From NCBI RefSeq assembly GCF_000383855.1, contig NZ_KB912877.1:964616-1028615 (forward strand): a stretch of DNA of 64,000 nt, in the 5' to 3' direction. Each line of letters starts with the position of its first letter. Within the stretch, counting starts at the first letter, position 1. Both the position numbers and the translations under genes were made by a program. Below, piece after piece: positions 9,327 through 19,317 of this stretch. Source of the DNA: Methylobacter marinus A45 (GTDB taxonomy: Bacteria; Pseudomonadota; Gammaproteobacteria; Methylococcales; Methylomonadaceae). Under the pieces are notes generated by a model. The model had not been told where the DNA came from. It saw only the letters and a list, made by a program, of their open reading frames with translations, and made no database searches.

Positions 9327-10235
9327 ATGGAAAAACCATTCATTTTACACATGCTGACCACTGCCAAAAACCTCAGCCCGTTTGACGTCAACATGGCGAT
9401 GGATGCCGGTTGGGTTTCGGCAGTCCCATATATCAATGTCGAACCCAGCGAAGTTCAGGGACTGGTACAGGACGCCATTTTCTCACGCAGCCAGAAAAAC
9501 CTGAAAAGAACCGCTATTTTCATCGGCGGCCGCGATACCAAACAAGCCATGGACATGCTGCGAGCGGCCAAACATGCCATGGTACCACCCTTTGAAGTCT
9601 CCGTTTTCGCCGATCCCAGCGGCGCATTCACGACCGCGGCCGGCATGGTTGCCGCCGTCGAGCGCGAACTCATGACAAAATTCAACACCACGCTGGCGGA
9701 TAAAAACATTCTGGCGCTCGGCGGAACCGGTCCGGTCGGCCAGGCAGCCGCCGTCATCGCCGCTCAGGCCGGGGCCCATGTAAGAATTATCGGCCGCCAG
9801 CTGGACAAAGCGCAACGGGTCGCCGATATGTGCAGCAACGAGTTCGGCGACGGTAAAATCACCGTCGAAGCCGGCGCCGACGCCGATAAAGCCGAATATA
9901 TCAAAACCGCGGACGTCGTCTTTGCAACCGGTGCCGCCGGCATTGAATTATTAAGCGCGGAACTGATTGCCTCGGCCCCACAACTGAAAGTGGCCGCCGA
10001 TGTCAATGCCGTGCCGCCCTCAGGCATCGCCGGCGTTGATGCGTTCCATGACGGCGCGCCCATCCAGGGATCAAGCAGCGGTGCTGTCGGCATTGGCGCG
10101 CTGGCCATCGGCAATATTAAATACCAGGCTCAAAACCGCTTGCTGAAAAAAATGATCAGCACCGAAAAACCTGTGTATCTGCATTTCGAGCACGCCTTTG
10201 AAGTTGCCAGAGAGTACATTAAATCTAAAACTTAA
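9327..10235 (+). CDS. mtdB: NAD(P)-dependent methylene-tetrahydromethanopterin dehydrogenase, copy 1
   Basis: MtdB/MtdC-type enzyme (302 aa) oxidising methylene-H4MPT to methenyl-H4MPT in formaldehyde oxidation by methylotrophs. The N-terminus has FDVNMAMDAGW and a QDAIFSRSQKN segment, then GGRDTKQAMDML and DPSGAFTTAAGM. The Rossmann motif GGTGPVGQAAAVIAAQAG lies near residue 131, followed by VAADVNAVPPSGI and GAVGIGALAIGNIKY. AAGGGG precedes the ATG with good spacing. A paralogue follows after about 50 bp. Which of the pair is the classical MtdB and which the MtdC-like form cannot be settled by eye. Confidence 0.9.
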   Translation: MEKPFILHMLTTAKNLSPFDVNMAMDAGWVSAVPYINVEPSEVQGLVQDAIFSRSQKNLKRTAIFIGGRDTKQAMDMLRAAKHAMVPPFEVSVFADPSGAFTTAAGMVAAVERELMTKFNTTLADKNILALGGTGPVGQAAAVIAAQAGAHVRIIGRQLDKAQRVADMCSNEFGDGKITVEAGADADKAEYIKTADVVFATGAAGIELLSAELIASAPQLKVAADVNAVPPSGIAGVDAFHDGAPIQGSSSGAVGIGALAIGNIKYQAQNRLLKKMISTEKPVYLHFEHAFEVAREYIKSKT

Positions 10236-10285
10236 TAAGCCGGTTAAACCTTAACTTGACCCGCCCTAATGAAAGAGGATCTCTA

Positions 10286-11191
10286 ATGGAGAAACGCAGC
10301 ATCATTCACATGCTGGACCCCATGCCAAATAACAGTCCCTTCGATGTTAACATGGCACTGGATGCCGGATTTGATGTGCTTGTGCCCTATAGTAACGTCA
10401 AACTGGACAGAGTTTATGGCCTGACTCAAGACGCCATATTCTCGCGCAGTCCGTCAGGGGTTAGACGCACGGGCATTTTTATCGGTGGCCGCGATTTGGG
10501 CCTGGCCATGGACATGCTGGACACCTGCAAACAGGCCATGGTCCCGCCTTTTGAAGTGTCCGTTCTCGCCGACCCCAGCGGCGCTTTTACGACAGCGGCC
10601 GCATTGGTGGCTTGCGTGGAAAAAGAACTGAAGGCAAAACATGGCAAGGAATTGAAAGACTGCAATGCCATCGTCTTTGGCGGAACCGGTCCGGTTGGCG
10701 TTGCCACAGGCGTCATCGCATCCCTGGCCGGCGCCGACACGGCCTTGATCGATCATCTGTCAATCGATACGGCCCTCGATATATCCAAGGAATACAACCG
10801 CCGTTTTGGCTGCAACCTTAGAGGCACCTGCGCCAGTTCAGAAGCCGACAAGGCCCGGTTGGTGGCCAATGCCGATATCATCTTTTGTACCGCAAAAGCC
10901 GGCATTCAGGTCTTAAGTGCTGACGTTTTGAATGAAGCGAAACGATTAAAAGTGGCGGGGGATGTGAATGCTGTTCCGCCTTTAGGCATAGAAGGCATCA
11001 AGCTGAAAGACATGGGAGCGCCGCTGGTCCATGCCGTCAATGCACCGGGGGCGGTAGGCGTCGGGGCACTGGCTGTCGGCGATATTAAATATCAGCTACA
11101 GCATGAATTATTAAAATCGATGCTGGAAACCGATAAGCCCTTGTATCTTGATTTCAGGGATGCGTTTAACAAGGCCAGAGAGCTTTTGTAA
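10286..11191 (+). CDS. mtdB: NAD(P)-dependent methylene-tetrahydromethanopterin dehydrogenase, copy 2
   Basis: Second member of the pair (about 301 aa). The start at 10286 is preferred because GAGG sits about 8 bp upstream and the protein then begins MEKRSIIHML, parallel to copy 1; an ATG 30 bp earlier is in frame. It keeps FDVNMALDAGF, TQDAIFSRSPSG, GGRDLGLAMDML, DPSGAFTTAAALVAC, GGTGPVGVATGVIASLAG and VAGDVNAVPPLGI. It differs throughout from copy 1, so the duplication is old and the pyridine-nucleotide preference may differ. The same transcript probably ends at the terminator at 11199-11234. Confidence 0.88.
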   Translation: MEKRSIIHMLDPMPNNSPFDVNMALDAGFDVLVPYSNVKLDRVYGLTQDAIFSRSPSGVRRTGIFIGGRDLGLAMDMLDTCKQAMVPPFEVSVLADPSGAFTTAAALVACVEKELKAKHGKELKDCNAIVFGGTGPVGVATGVIASLAGADTALIDHLSIDTALDISKEYNRRFGCNLRGTCASSEADKARLVANADIIFCTAKAGIQVLSADVLNEAKRLKVAGDVNAVPPLGIEGIKLKDMGAPLVHAVNAPGAVGVGALAVGDIKYQLQHELLKSMLETDKPLYLDFRDAFNKARELL

Positions 11192-11198
11192 TCAGCCC

Positions 11199-11234
11199 GG
11201 GGTTCCCCATGCCTGGCATGGTGGAGCCCTTTTT
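11199..11234 (+). terminator. Rho-independent terminator of the mtd operon
   Basis: A 14-bp stem with two mismatches (GGGGTTCCCCATGC at 11199-11212 against GCATGGTGGAGCCC at 11216-11229) closes a 3-nt loop and is followed directly by five Ts (11230-11234). It begins 8 bp after the second mtd stop codon and separates the operon from the convergent regulator gene. Confidence 0.85.
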
Positions 11235-11258
11235 CCCTACCAACTGTTTTGTTTGCGT

Positions 11259-11903
11259 TTAAATCAACGCGGAATCAATGTGGCCGAATTTAACCGCCAG
11301 GCGGGTCAATTCAACGTCATTTTTTATGTGAAGTTTGTCGTAAAGACGATAGCGGTAAGTATTGACGGTCTTGTCGCTCAATATCAGCATATCCGCCATC
11401 TCCTTGATGGTTTTTCCCTGAAGAATTAAAGTCACCACCTCCGCCTCTCGCTGAGACAATTTTGAAAATGGCGATTCACTATTGCCGGACAACCCCTGAA
11501 AAGCCAGATTATTGGCAACTTCCGCGCACAGATAGCGCTTGCCTTCCATGACCTTGCGAATTGCGCTCACCATCTCCTCAGCCGAAGACCCCTTGGAAAT
11601 AAATCCCAGAACGCCCAGCTTGAGTAACTGGCGCGGAATGGGCCCGTCATTATGAACCGATAACGCAATGATTTTGACTTTAGCATCATGCTGCAAAATT
11701 CTACGACAGGCTTCCACGCCACCTATCCCCGGCATATTCACGTCCATCAACACGACATCCGGAGACAAACCAACGACCGCATCGACCGCCTCTTCACCGG
11801 ATTTGGCTACACCGACAACTTTAATATCATCCGCTGCATTCAACAATGCTTCGATACCGGTCCGGACAAGCTCATGATCATCAACAAGCAAAACACTAAT
11901 CAT
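11259..11903 (-). CDS. uvrY: LuxR/NarL-family response regulator, GacA/UvrY-like
   Basis: Two-component regulator (214 aa). The receiver domain opens with VLLVDDHELVRTGI, has acceptor Asp54 in VLMDVNMPGIGG, and keeps the Lys in FISKGSSAEE. The C-terminal helix-turn-helix (about 145-205) contains LSQREAEVVTLILQGKTIKEMA and SDKTVNTYRYRLYDKL. Sequence order and the SPFSKLSQRE linker match UvrY/GacA, the partner of the BarA/GacS kinase that activates CsrA-antagonising small RNAs. No kinase or small RNA gene is recognisable nearby, so orthology rests on similarity alone. Confidence 0.85.
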   Translation of the reverse strand: MISVLLVDDHELVRTGIEALLNAADDIKVVGVAKSGEEAVDAVVGLSPDVVLMDVNMPGIGGVEACRRILQHDAKVKIIALSVHNDGPIPRQLLKLGVLGFISKGSSAEEMVSAIRKVMEGKRYLCAEVANNLAFQGLSGNSESPFSKLSQREAEVVTLILQGKTIKEMADMLILSDKTVNTYRYRLYDKLHIKNDVELTRLAVKFGHIDSALI

Positions 11904-12470
11904 ACTTTTTCTTGTTTTTCAATTAGTTACAAACCAAGCACTTGAACAATAAAAATGCCCTACTTTAAATAATGAAATATTATAGGATAGTAAACAGGCA
12001 ATATACATACGTAACTTTACCTAGATCCGGATAATATATCTCTTACTCAATTTATTCCCAGTTTCTTACAAATCAATCATCGTATGACTGTAAAGCAGCA
12101 TTATTACAAAATGATGAAAAATACCACTTGCTTGACAAAAACCATATATCGCCTGCTCTCATAGGCATTTGCCATTCATGTTTTTATCATCATACCTGCA
12201 AACAAGGGCTTTTTTCAGTTGCTTTTCAAAATAGTAAACTGTTTAAGCCATATTAAATTGATCAAGCTCATTTTTTAATATAAAAAGCAGAAGAACAGGG
12301 TGTTAATGACACAATTGCAGTCACCTGATCATCAACAAATAAATCCCCTTATTAGTATAGACGATCATATCAAGAAAATCCCTCACTCATAATGGCGGCG
12401 AGTGCTTAAAAAATTCATAAATAAAGCTTATACTCTTGAATATTATCTTCCTGACTCAGGATATTAAAGC
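11904..12470. other. 567-bp AT-rich intergenic region, no gene seen
   Basis: Between the divergent GacA-like and PilZ genes. It is clearly AT-rich with no convincing ORF. I looked for a CsrB/RsmZ-type RNA (repeated GGA in short hairpins), because the neighbour is GacA-like, and did not see one. It presumably holds the promoters of both flanking genes; AGGATATTAAAGC precedes the PilZ start. Confidence 0.5.
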
Positions 12471-12734
12471 ATGTCAAATACAGAAAATAACCGTCGCCAT
12501 ACGCGCTTGATACATCGCGCAAAAATCCAGTTAAGCAGCGCTGGCGAATCTGTTATTGGCTATACCAAAAATCTGTCCGACAGCGGATTGTTTGTATTTG
12601 CAACCTTCAGCCCCCCCCTTGCTATCGGCGACATATTGGAAGTTCTGGCGCTGGATATTGAAGATGCCCTGCCTAAGCCGGTTATCGTCAAGCACATTGA
12701 ACCGGGGACCGGCGTAGGCGTGGAATTCATATAA
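12471..12734 (+). CDS. Small PilZ-domain protein
   Basis: Stand-alone PilZ domain (87 aa), a cyclic-di-GMP receptor fold. The N-terminal RRHTRLIHR provides the Arg-rich ligand motif (RxxxR), NLSDSGLFV matches the (D/N)xSxxG motif, and the domain closes with GVGVEFI. Nothing else is fused to it, so it probably acts through a protein partner. It could sense the output of the EAL protein at 3151-4965 or other cyclases in the cell, which is inference. Confidence 0.85.
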   Translation: MSNTENNRRHTRLIHRAKIQLSSAGESVIGYTKNLSDSGLFVFATFSPPLAIGDILEVLALDIEDALPKPVIVKHIEPGTGVGVEFI

Positions 12735-12798
12735 ACCAACCCGTCCAGATTCGCATCAACATAACCGATCCCTTAAGCCATAAAAACGAGGCAAGCTC

Positions 12799-13194
12799 AT
12801 GATTAAAACCCAAGTTATAAAATCCGCGCTATTGCTGCCGGCAATAGTTGCAACGATACTCGCCGGCCATATAAACACCGCCTCGGCGGAAGAAAAACCG
12901 GCGTTAGGCAGGACCGTTCTGTTGGAAAACCAAGTAGCATCGCCCGGTAAACATATCAATACCCAAGTGATACGTATAACCTTCCCGCCCGCCTTTAAAA
13001 CCCCCGAACATACGCATGAAGGCCCCGGGCCTCGCTATATCGTCAAGGGCAAATTGAAAGTGATCGAGAAAGGTAGAACCCATATTTATTCCGCTGGCGA
13101 TGTATTCTGGGAATCCGGCGAATTGATGTCGGTGGAAAATGTTGGAAAAGGGCCGGCCGAACTGATCATTTTCGAATTGACGCCGGCCGATTAA
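12799..13194 (+). CDS. Secreted cupin-domain protein
   Basis: Protein of 131 aa with a cleavable signal peptide (hydrophobic segment about 9-23, cut near TASA-EE) and one cupin barrel. Cupin motif 1 is present as PEHTHEGPGPRYIVKGKLKV, with two His and a Glu as possible metal ligands, and motif 2 as GDVFWESGELMSVENVG, which lacks the usual His. A GAGGC ribosome-binding sequence precedes the ATG. The ligand or reaction cannot be inferred; it is probably periplasmic. Confidence 0.75.
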   Translation: MIKTQVIKSALLLPAIVATILAGHINTASAEEKPALGRTVLLENQVASPGKHINTQVIRITFPPAFKTPEHTHEGPGPRYIVKGKLKVIEKGRTHIYSAGDVFWESGELMSVENVGKGPAELIIFELTPAD

Positions 13195-13262
13195 ATAACC
13201 GCGAGAGGATACCACTTTTACAACGCGCAGACTGGGGCCGGAACTTTGCGGATAGTCGGCAC

Positions 13263-13285
13263 GGCCGGCTTTAAAATTGCCGGCC
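13263..13285. terminator. Inverted repeat between convergent genes
   Basis: GGCCGGC (13263-13269) and GCCGGCC (13279-13285) form a 7-bp stem around TTTAAAATT, in the gap between the convergent cupin and kbl genes. No T-run follows on either strand, so it is a possible bidirectional terminator only. Confidence 0.4.
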
Positions 13286-13318
13286 TGGCCAACCCGGCCT
13301 GCACCCCATACCGAAGAG

Positions 13319-14542
13319 CTACTGATTGAAATCGGCCAGCACGGCCAGTAAATAGTCCAGATCTTTTTCGGTATGATCGGCCGCAACCTGGAATCTGATT
13401 TCCTGCTCGCCTTTCGGCACGACCGGATAATTAAGCCCCGTGGCCAGAATCCGGTGCGCGAATAAATGCGCCACCAAAGCCGAGGTTTTTTCCGTGTCCC
13501 TGATCAGAACTGGCACGATAGGATGCTCGCCCGGCAAGATTTCAAAATCCAGCCGCTCCACCCCGAATCTGAGCCGGGCACTCAGTCCGCGCAATCGCTC
13601 CAGCATTTCCAAGCCCTCCCGGCTGTCGACAATATCGACCGCCGCCATAGCCGCGGCCGCTTCGGCCGGCGTGATTGGATTCGAATAAATATATAATGGC
13701 GCCGTCTCGCGCAAATAAGCAATGACGGTCGAACTCGCCGCCACATAGCCGCCGTTGACGCCGAAAGCCTTGCCGAGCGTGCCGATCAGAATGTCGGCCT
13801 GACTGCCGGTATATTCCTCGGTGCCGCGTCCGCTCCGGCCGAAGACGCCGACCCCGTGCGAATCATCGACCACCGTGATAATGCCCTCTTCATAGCCGGC
13901 TTCATGGCGCCGGCAGCACGCGTTGAGCCTATCGAGCGGCGCATGATCGCCGCGCATGCTGAAAATGCCGTCCGTCACCACGCAGACGCGCCTGGCCTGG
14001 CCCTTATTGGCATCAAGAAGGCGCTCCAGCGCATCGATATCGGCATGCGCATAGACTTCCTTCCTGACCGGATGCGACAGGCGGATCGCATTGATGATGC
14101 AGTTATGGTTCAGGGCGTCGCTGACAACCAGCGTCTGGTCCGAGATCAACTGCGGCAGAACACCCATCATGGTCGCGTAAGCCGCGCTCATGGTCATCGC
14201 CGCCTCGCGCCCGTGAAAGGCGGCCAGTCTTTGCTCCAGCGCTACGTGCGGCCGGTAGGTCCCGCTGATAAAGCGCACCGCTCCCGGCCCCGTGCCGAAT
14301 TGCTCAGCGGCTTCGGCTTCGGCCTTGATCACCCGAGGATGCCCGCTTAATCCCAGATAAGAATTCGAGTTCATGCGCAAGAACGCCTGATCGCCATGAC
14401 CCTCCAGAAAATAGCGCGGGCCGAAACCGTCCGCCGGCGCCTGCCTGCCGGTAACGATTTTCTCATCGCCTTTGCGCATACCCTGCTGTTGCAGCTCGGT
14501 TAATCGGGCCTTGAATAACGGCTCTATTTTTGTCAGCGACAT
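13319..14542 (-). CDS. kbl: 2-amino-3-ketobutyrate CoA ligase (glycine C-acetyltransferase)
   Basis: PLP-dependent alpha-oxoamine synthase (407 aa) that splits 2-amino-3-ketobutyrate with CoA into glycine and acetyl-CoA. NSNSYLGLSGHP, GTGPGAVRFISGTYRPH, VVDDSHGVGVFG and the PLP-lysine segment DILIGTLGKAFGVNGGY are present. A BioF role is possible from family alone, but the gene sits 10 bp downstream of an SDR-type threonine dehydrogenase, which fixes the pathway as threonine degradation. GGAGACGTTT precedes the ATG. Confidence 0.88.
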   Translation of the reverse strand: MSLTKIEPLFKARLTELQQQGMRKGDEKIVTGRQAPADGFGPRYFLEGHGDQAFLRMNSNSYLGLSGHPRVIKAEAEAAEQFGTGPGAVRFISGTYRPHVALEQRLAAFHGREAAMTMSAAYATMMGVLPQLISDQTLVVSDALNHNCIINAIRLSHPVRKEVYAHADIDALERLLDANKGQARRVCVVTDGIFSMRGDHAPLDRLNACCRRHEAGYEEGIITVVDDSHGVGVFGRSGRGTEEYTGSQADILIGTLGKAFGVNGGYVAASSTVIAYLRETAPLYIYSNPITPAEAAAAMAAVDIVDSREGLEMLERLRGLSARLRFGVERLDFEILPGEHPIVPVLIRDTEKTSALVAHLFAHRILATGLNYPVVPKGEQEIRFQVAADHTEKDLDYLLAVLADFNQ

Positions 14543-14552
14543 AAACGTCTCC

Positions 14553-15509
14553 TCAGCTTTTGTCCAGTTTGACCGCTATCTTCTCCAGCATATCCTTGAC
14601 CATCTCCGGCAGACCGAAACACGGCCGCCAGCCCCATTCCGCGCGCGCGGCACTGTCGTCCATGTGCCGGGGCCAGGAATCGGCGATCACCTGGCGCACC
14701 GGATCGACGCGATAACTGATTGTGAAACCGGGCAGATGCTTTTGAATTTCCCTGGCCAATTGCCCGGGGGTAAAACTCATGGCCGTGATATTGAAAGCAT
14801 TGCGATGGCGCAGCTTTTGGCTGTCCGCCGTCATCAATTGAATCGCGGCCTCGATGGCATCGGGCATATACATCATGTCCAGTTGCGTGTCGGCGTCCAG
14901 AAAACAGTCGTAATGCCCGTTTTTGACGGCCTCGTAGAAAATATCCACGGCATAATCCGTCGTTCCGCCGCCCGGCAGCGCAATGTTCGAGATCAGCCCC
15001 GGATAGCGCACACCGCGCGTATCGACGCCGAAATGATGGTAATAATAATCACACAACAGCTCCCCTGAGACCTTGGTAATGCCGTACAACGTGGACGGCC
15101 GCTGAATCGTGTCCTGCGGCGTGTCCATCGCCGGCGTGCCGGGACCGAAAGCGCCAATGGAGCTGGGAAAAAACACGGCACAGTCATGCACGCGCGCGAC
15201 CTCCAACACATTGAGCAAGCCGTTCATATTGATATCCCAGGCTTGCCGTGGCTTTTCTTCCGCGACGGCGGACAACAGCGACGCCAAATGAAAAATCGTA
15301 TCGATTTGATAATCTTCGACCAGTTGGCGCACGGCCTCGGCATCTCGCACATCGAGACGGCAATAAGGCCCCGACTGCCGCAAGTGACTGAGCGGCGGCC
15401 GGCTGTGCCCGGCCGCCACAACATTGGCCGCGCCGAACCGGTTGCGCAGAGCCATTGTCAATTCGGAGCCTATCTGGCCCGTTGCCCCCGTCACTAAAAT
15501 CTTTTCCAT
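14553..15509 (-). CDS. tdh: SDR-type L-threonine 3-dehydrogenase
   Basis: NAD-dependent dehydrogenase of the extended short-chain (epimerase-like) type (318 aa), oxidising threonine to 2-amino-3-ketobutyrate for the following kbl product. The Rossmann motif is GATGQIGSEL at the N-terminus. The catalytic SS...YxxxK set is seen as FFPSSIGAFGP and LYGITKVSGELL, and GVDTRGVRYPGLIS is typical of this threonine dehydrogenase group rather than of UDP-sugar epimerases. It is unrelated in fold to E. coli Tdh, so the symbol denotes function only. Confidence 0.85.
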   Translation of the reverse strand: MEKILVTGATGQIGSELTMALRNRFGAANVVAAGHSRPPLSHLRQSGPYCRLDVRDAEAVRQLVEDYQIDTIFHLASLLSAVAEEKPRQAWDINMNGLLNVLEVARVHDCAVFFPSSIGAFGPGTPAMDTPQDTIQRPSTLYGITKVSGELLCDYYYHHFGVDTRGVRYPGLISNIALPGGGTTDYAVDIFYEAVKNGHYDCFLDADTQLDMMYMPDAIEAAIQLMTADSQKLRHRNAFNITAMSFTPGQLAREIQKHLPGFTISYRVDPVRQVIADSWPRHMDDSAARAEWGWRPCFGLPEMVKDMLEKIAVKLDKS

Positions 15510-15604
15510 AGCCGTACTCGCTGCTTTTATGTTTTTTACTCATTAGCGGGCAGTTGGGCTGGTAAGCCCAGCATTCGATGTCGCCCTGTGTGTTATTTCA
15601 TTCC

Positions 15605-16786
15605 TCATTGATACCCGGTCAGCTCGACATAGCCCTGGCCTGAAATCGGCCTGCCGTTTTTTGTTCCCTTGACGCTGACCGCGCCTTCCCAATACCGGTA
15701 ACTGACATTGAGCTCCTGATCGTTGATCAGCGGCACAATATCAAGCTCAAGCTTCTGATCGGGTACGCTCAAGCGCCACGATGACGGATAACGGATGCTG
15801 GAATGCGGACTGGTCCAGCTGTCCACAACCCTGACCTTGGCATCCCGCGCCTTAAGCGGCACTTTAGCATTGTCGGCCTGAACGATGGAACCGGAGCTGT
15901 TGCTGTCTATCCTGCCGTCCTTGCGCCTGAGCTGATAAAACATCAGCTCACTGTTATCGGAGAGCTGCAGTGCAAACCAGTCCCAACCGACCTGTTCCTC
16001 AGACAGGGAACTGGTGCTCCATTCCCGATCCATCCAGCTATGGCCCGTTACCGGAAACGCCATACCGCCGATGCGGACATTGCCCTCGGTCATCAAGCGC
16101 GTATAGGAATAATAATACGACGCGTTGCCCGGCTCATCGCTTTTCCGGCTCAAGCCGTCCTCGCCTTGAAAAACCGGCCCCTTCTGTGTTTCCAGCACGA
16201 GATCGACGGCAAATTCGCCGCTTTTTGCCGACAGGCGCAGCGGAAAATCGGCACTGCCCTGGGCTGATGCCGACCAGTCATACAGCCAGACCTGATACCG
16301 CAGACCGGAAGCGCCGGCCAGTCCATTGCCGGCCCGGCTGAATCGCTCATCGGTATAAAAGCGTTTGTTCTCGACATCGGTCAGGGTCAAATGAGCCATA
16401 TACATTTGATTAGTCCGCCAGGCCGACTTCGATTCCGGCGCGTCGGGATTCAATGCGAAACGGAAAAACGTCAATTCATAACCGAACCGGCGGCCCTGGG
16501 CATTGCGCAGGTTGCCGGTGAAATACCACCACTCGGCCCGGTATTGGTTGTGCGGGCCATGATCTTGAGGGAATGAGAACCTGCGCGGTTTCAGGGCTCG
16601 AGCAAACCCTCCGTCGTCTTTCGATAACAGTTCGCCGAAGGCGGTGTCTTTTTCCGACGCGGTCTTGCTGAAAGACCGGTCCGCATCAGGCTTGACATCG
16701 AACGGAAGCTTGACCGGCGGCCACCAGAAAATCGCCAATAAAACAATCATCAGTATGAGTGCGGCAACAAAAATCCACTTCGCCAT
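15605..16786 (-). CDS. AttH/CrtC-like lipocalin-domain protein
   Basis: Membrane-anchored or secreted protein (393 aa) with one N-terminal hydrophobic segment (residues 5-22) and a lipocalin-like fold of the AttH/carotenoid-hydratase type. Recognisable pieces are QYRAEWWYFTGNLRN, GYELTFFRFAL, YYSYTRLMTEG, GHSWMDREWSTS and GWDWFALQLSDN. In this family the domain is often encoded beside FtsX-like exporters, as here: its ATG overlaps the permease TAA by one base. It probably handles a lipid or hydrophobic molecule moved by the transporter. The ligand is unknown. Confidence 0.78.
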   Translation of the reverse strand: MAKWIFVAALILMIVLLAIFWWPPVKLPFDVKPDADRSFSKTASEKDTAFGELLSKDDGGFARALKPRRFSFPQDHGPHNQYRAEWWYFTGNLRNAQGRRFGYELTFFRFALNPDAPESKSAWRTNQMYMAHLTLTDVENKRFYTDERFSRAGNGLAGASGLRYQVWLYDWSASAQGSADFPLRLSAKSGEFAVDLVLETQKGPVFQGEDGLSRKSDEPGNASYYYSYTRLMTEGNVRIGGMAFPVTGHSWMDREWSTSSLSEEQVGWDWFALQLSDNSELMFYQLRRKDGRIDSNSSGSIVQADNAKVPLKARDAKVRVVDSWTSPHSSIRYPSSWRLSVPDQKLELDIVPLINDQELNVSYRYWEGAVSVKGTKNGRPISGQGYVELTGYQ

Positions 16787-19317
16787 TATTCATTCCGTAG
16801 TGCTTCAACAGGTCGGGTCCGCGCCATTTTCAACGCAGGCAGGACACCGGCGAATAAAGCCGCGCCAAACGCCAGCGCCAGCCCCTGACAAATAATGGCT
16901 ACATTAACATGAAACGCCATGGTCCAGCCGAACGAACGCAGGTAGATGACAAAAATCAGCACATACGCGACGATATAGCCGACCGGCACGGCAAACAGGC
17001 CTGCCGCCAGTCCCATCAGTCCGGTCTCGCCGGTAATCAGCGCCGTCAACTGTATCGGCGTGATGCCTATGGCCCGCAATACGCCCAGCTGTCGCGTCCG
17101 CTCGAACTGCAAGGCCATCAGGGCGCTGAAAACGCCGACAAACGCGATAATCGCCGACAGCCAGCGCAAGGTTTCCGTAACCGTGAACGTCTGCTCGAAC
17201 AGGTCCATCGAAGCCTGATAAATCGCCTGACTGGATCGTATCGACCGCGGCGCCTTCAGGCTCTGTCCAAGCTGGTCTTCCAGCTGCTTTAAGTCCACGC
17301 CAGGCTTGGCGTAAATACCGATGCCCGAATAGCCCAGGTCGGGCCAGTAGCGCTGATAATTCCGCCGGCTCATGGCCAGATGCCCCTGGTCGCTGTAATC
17401 GGCATAAACCGCCAGCACTTCAAAAGGCTGCTTGCCTTGTTCCGTGCGCATCATGATCGTCTGGCCGACTTTAACGTCATGATGATACGCATAAGGCTCC
17501 GTGACGATGACCGTCTGTTCGCGCTCGAACCGGTCCCAGACCCCGCCGGGCGCCGCCTGCTTGAAAGTAAAACCGCGCCGGGCCCGCGCATTCAGATCAA
17601 ACACCGAGACTTTGGTAAGCGCCTCATCGGCGATGATGTGCGTGGTCAGCACGCTGCTCAGCATTTGCACGCCGGCATGAGCGGCCAGCCTCGCTTTTAG
17701 CTGCCGATCCCCGGCCGCTCCGGCAATCGATTTCTTCTCGCCCGGCAATGACACATACAGGTCGGCGCGCAACGTACCTTGCAGCCATTCCTGCACGGTC
17801 TGGCGAAAACTGCCGATCATCAGATCCATGCCGATGGTCGCCGCGACGGCCATCATCAGCGCCGCGATGGCGATACCGGTGCGGCTGATCTCGGCCGACA
17901 CCATCCGCGCCGGCAGACGCCCCAAAATCCCTAAAAAACGCCCGAACACGCGTTCGATCAGGGTCATGGCCAGCAGCGTGAAAACCGGCGTCAACAAGGC
18001 GAAGCCGAACAACAACAGGAAAATGCCGAGCAGCCCCGGCATGACGCTTTTACCGGATAACAATGCCAGAGCCAGTCCCGCCGGTATCAACAGCCCGCCC
18101 GCCAGCCCCGTTATCCTGACCAGGCGCCGCACGCCCGATTCCAGCCGCGATCTGACCAGCACCGTCATGGGCGGCAGACGCGTCGCCTCCAGGGCCGGCG
18201 GCAACACGGCCAGCAATGTCGCGCCCAGGCCCAGCAAAATGCCCTTACCGAGTTGTACGGGCGTCACCCTCAATGCGGCCGCATCGATCCGGAAATAAAA
18301 CGCGTCGATAGTGCCCGAGATCAGATGCAGCAGGCCCTGAGCCAGCGCCATGCCGAGCACGACTCCAATGGTCGTGCCGGCCACGGCCAGCCAGAAAGCC
18401 TCGCCGATAATCAACTGAAAAACCTGCCGGCGCGTGACGCCCATGGCACGCAAGCTGCCGATCAGTTGCCGGCGCTGCACGACCAAAAACGTCATCGTGT
18501 TGTAGATCAGAAACAGGCCAACCATTAACGAAAGCAGCCCCAGGGCTTTTAAATTGATCGAAAACGCGCGCGTCATCTCGCGCATGGCCTCCGACTGTTC
18601 GCCGGCCGACAGCAGCAGGGCATCGGACGGCAATACCCGGCGTATTTGAGCCAGCGTTTCGGACGCCTCGTCATCGATTAGCGCGTCGATGGAACTGAGC
18701 CTGCCGAACAGGCCTAGCGTCTCCTGAGCCGTGGCGATATCGGTAACGATCAAGCCCGATAACGCCTGCTCCGAAATGGCATGGGACGGCGATAGCAGGG
18801 CGATGATTTTTAACCGCTGTTCGCCGTTACCGGTCGTGACCATGATTTCGTCATCGACTTTCAGATTCAGGCGCGCGGCTGTTTGCTCGCTGATCAGCGC
18901 GGTACCGGGCTCGGTGATCAGGCGCGCAAAATAATCCGTGTCGCTGTTTTCTTCTTGCCAGGCCGATCGAAAGGATTTTTCCACGAACGGGTCGACGCCG
19001 ACCAGCCTGAACCTGTCGTCATTGGGCAAGCCTACGTAACCGCTCACGATCGGCGATAACTGCTGTATGCCCTGCTCCACGCGCAGCCGGGTGTAGAGTT
19101 TTTCGTCGAGCCCGCCGTTGCCGGCAAGAATTCTGTGCGTTGCCGTTCCCGAAAAGGCCTTGCGCGTCTGATCGAAGGCTGTCAGCGCGCTTTCCATGGC
19201 CAGCTCGATAGCGATCACGACCGCGACGCCCAGGGCAATGCCCAGCAGCGCCAGGGCCAGTTGCCAGGGATGCCGCCACAGGAAATTGCGGCTGGCGCGG
19301 CTAAGAACCGAACGCAT
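16786..19317 (-). CDS. FtsX-like ABC transporter permease
   Basis: Large permease (about 843 aa from the ATG at 19317) with an N-terminal membrane helix, a periplasmic domain, two FtsX/MacB-type membrane domains and several further hydrophobic segments (blocks near residues 15-40, 265-375, 405-480 and 735-840). Features typical of the family are [17 protein letters not shown] and the matching C-terminal [14 protein letters not shown]. The frame is open upstream to a TTG at 19353, but the ATG at 19317 gives a short 17-bp overlap with the ATPase gene and a normal N-terminus. Probably moves a lipid or lipoprotein-like substrate. Confidence 0.85.
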   Translation of the reverse strand: MRSVLSRASRNFLWRHPWQLALALLGIALGVAVVIAIELAMESALTAFDQTRKAFSGTATHRILAGNGGLDEKLYTRLRVEQGIQQLSPIVSGYVGLPNDDRFRLVGVDPFVEKSFRSAWQEENSDTDYFARLITEPGTALISEQTAARLNLKVDDEIMVTTGNGEQRLKIIALLSPSHAISEQALSGLIVTDIATAQETLGLFGRLSSIDALIDDEASETLAQIRRVLPSDALLLSAGEQSEAMREMTRAFSINLKALGLLSLMVGLFLIYNTMTFLVVQRRQLIGSLRAMGVTRRQVFQLIIGEAFWLAVAGTTIGVVLGMALAQGLLHLISGTIDAFYFRIDAAALRVTPVQLGKGILLGLGATLLAVLPPALEATRLPPMTVLVRSRLESGVRRLVRITGLAGGLLIPAGLALALLSGKSVMPGLLGIFLLLFGFALLTPVFTLLAMTLIERVFGRFLGILGRLPARMVSAEISRTGIAIAALMMAVAATIGMDLMIGSFRQTVQEWLQGTLRADLYVSLPGEKKSIAGAAGDRQLKARLAAHAGVQMLSSVLTTHIIADEALTKVSVFDLNARARRGFTFKQAAPGGVWDRFEREQTVIVTEPYAYHHDVKVGQTIMMRTEQGKQPFEVLAVYADYSDQGHLAMSRRNYQRYWPDLGYSGIGIYAKPGVDLKQLEDQLGQSLKAPRSIRSSQAIYQASMDLFEQTFTVTETLRWLSAIIAFVGVFSALMALQFERTRQLGVLRAIGITPIQLTALITGETGLMGLAAGLFAVPVGYIVAYVLIFVIYLRSFGWTMAFHVNVAIICQGLALAFGAALFAGVLPALKMARTRPVEALRNE

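Noticed and set aside
11904-12470. Possible Csr/Rsm-type small RNA beside the GacA-like gene
   Set aside because: No series of GGA-loop hairpins and no terminator-like stem was found in this AT-rich gap.
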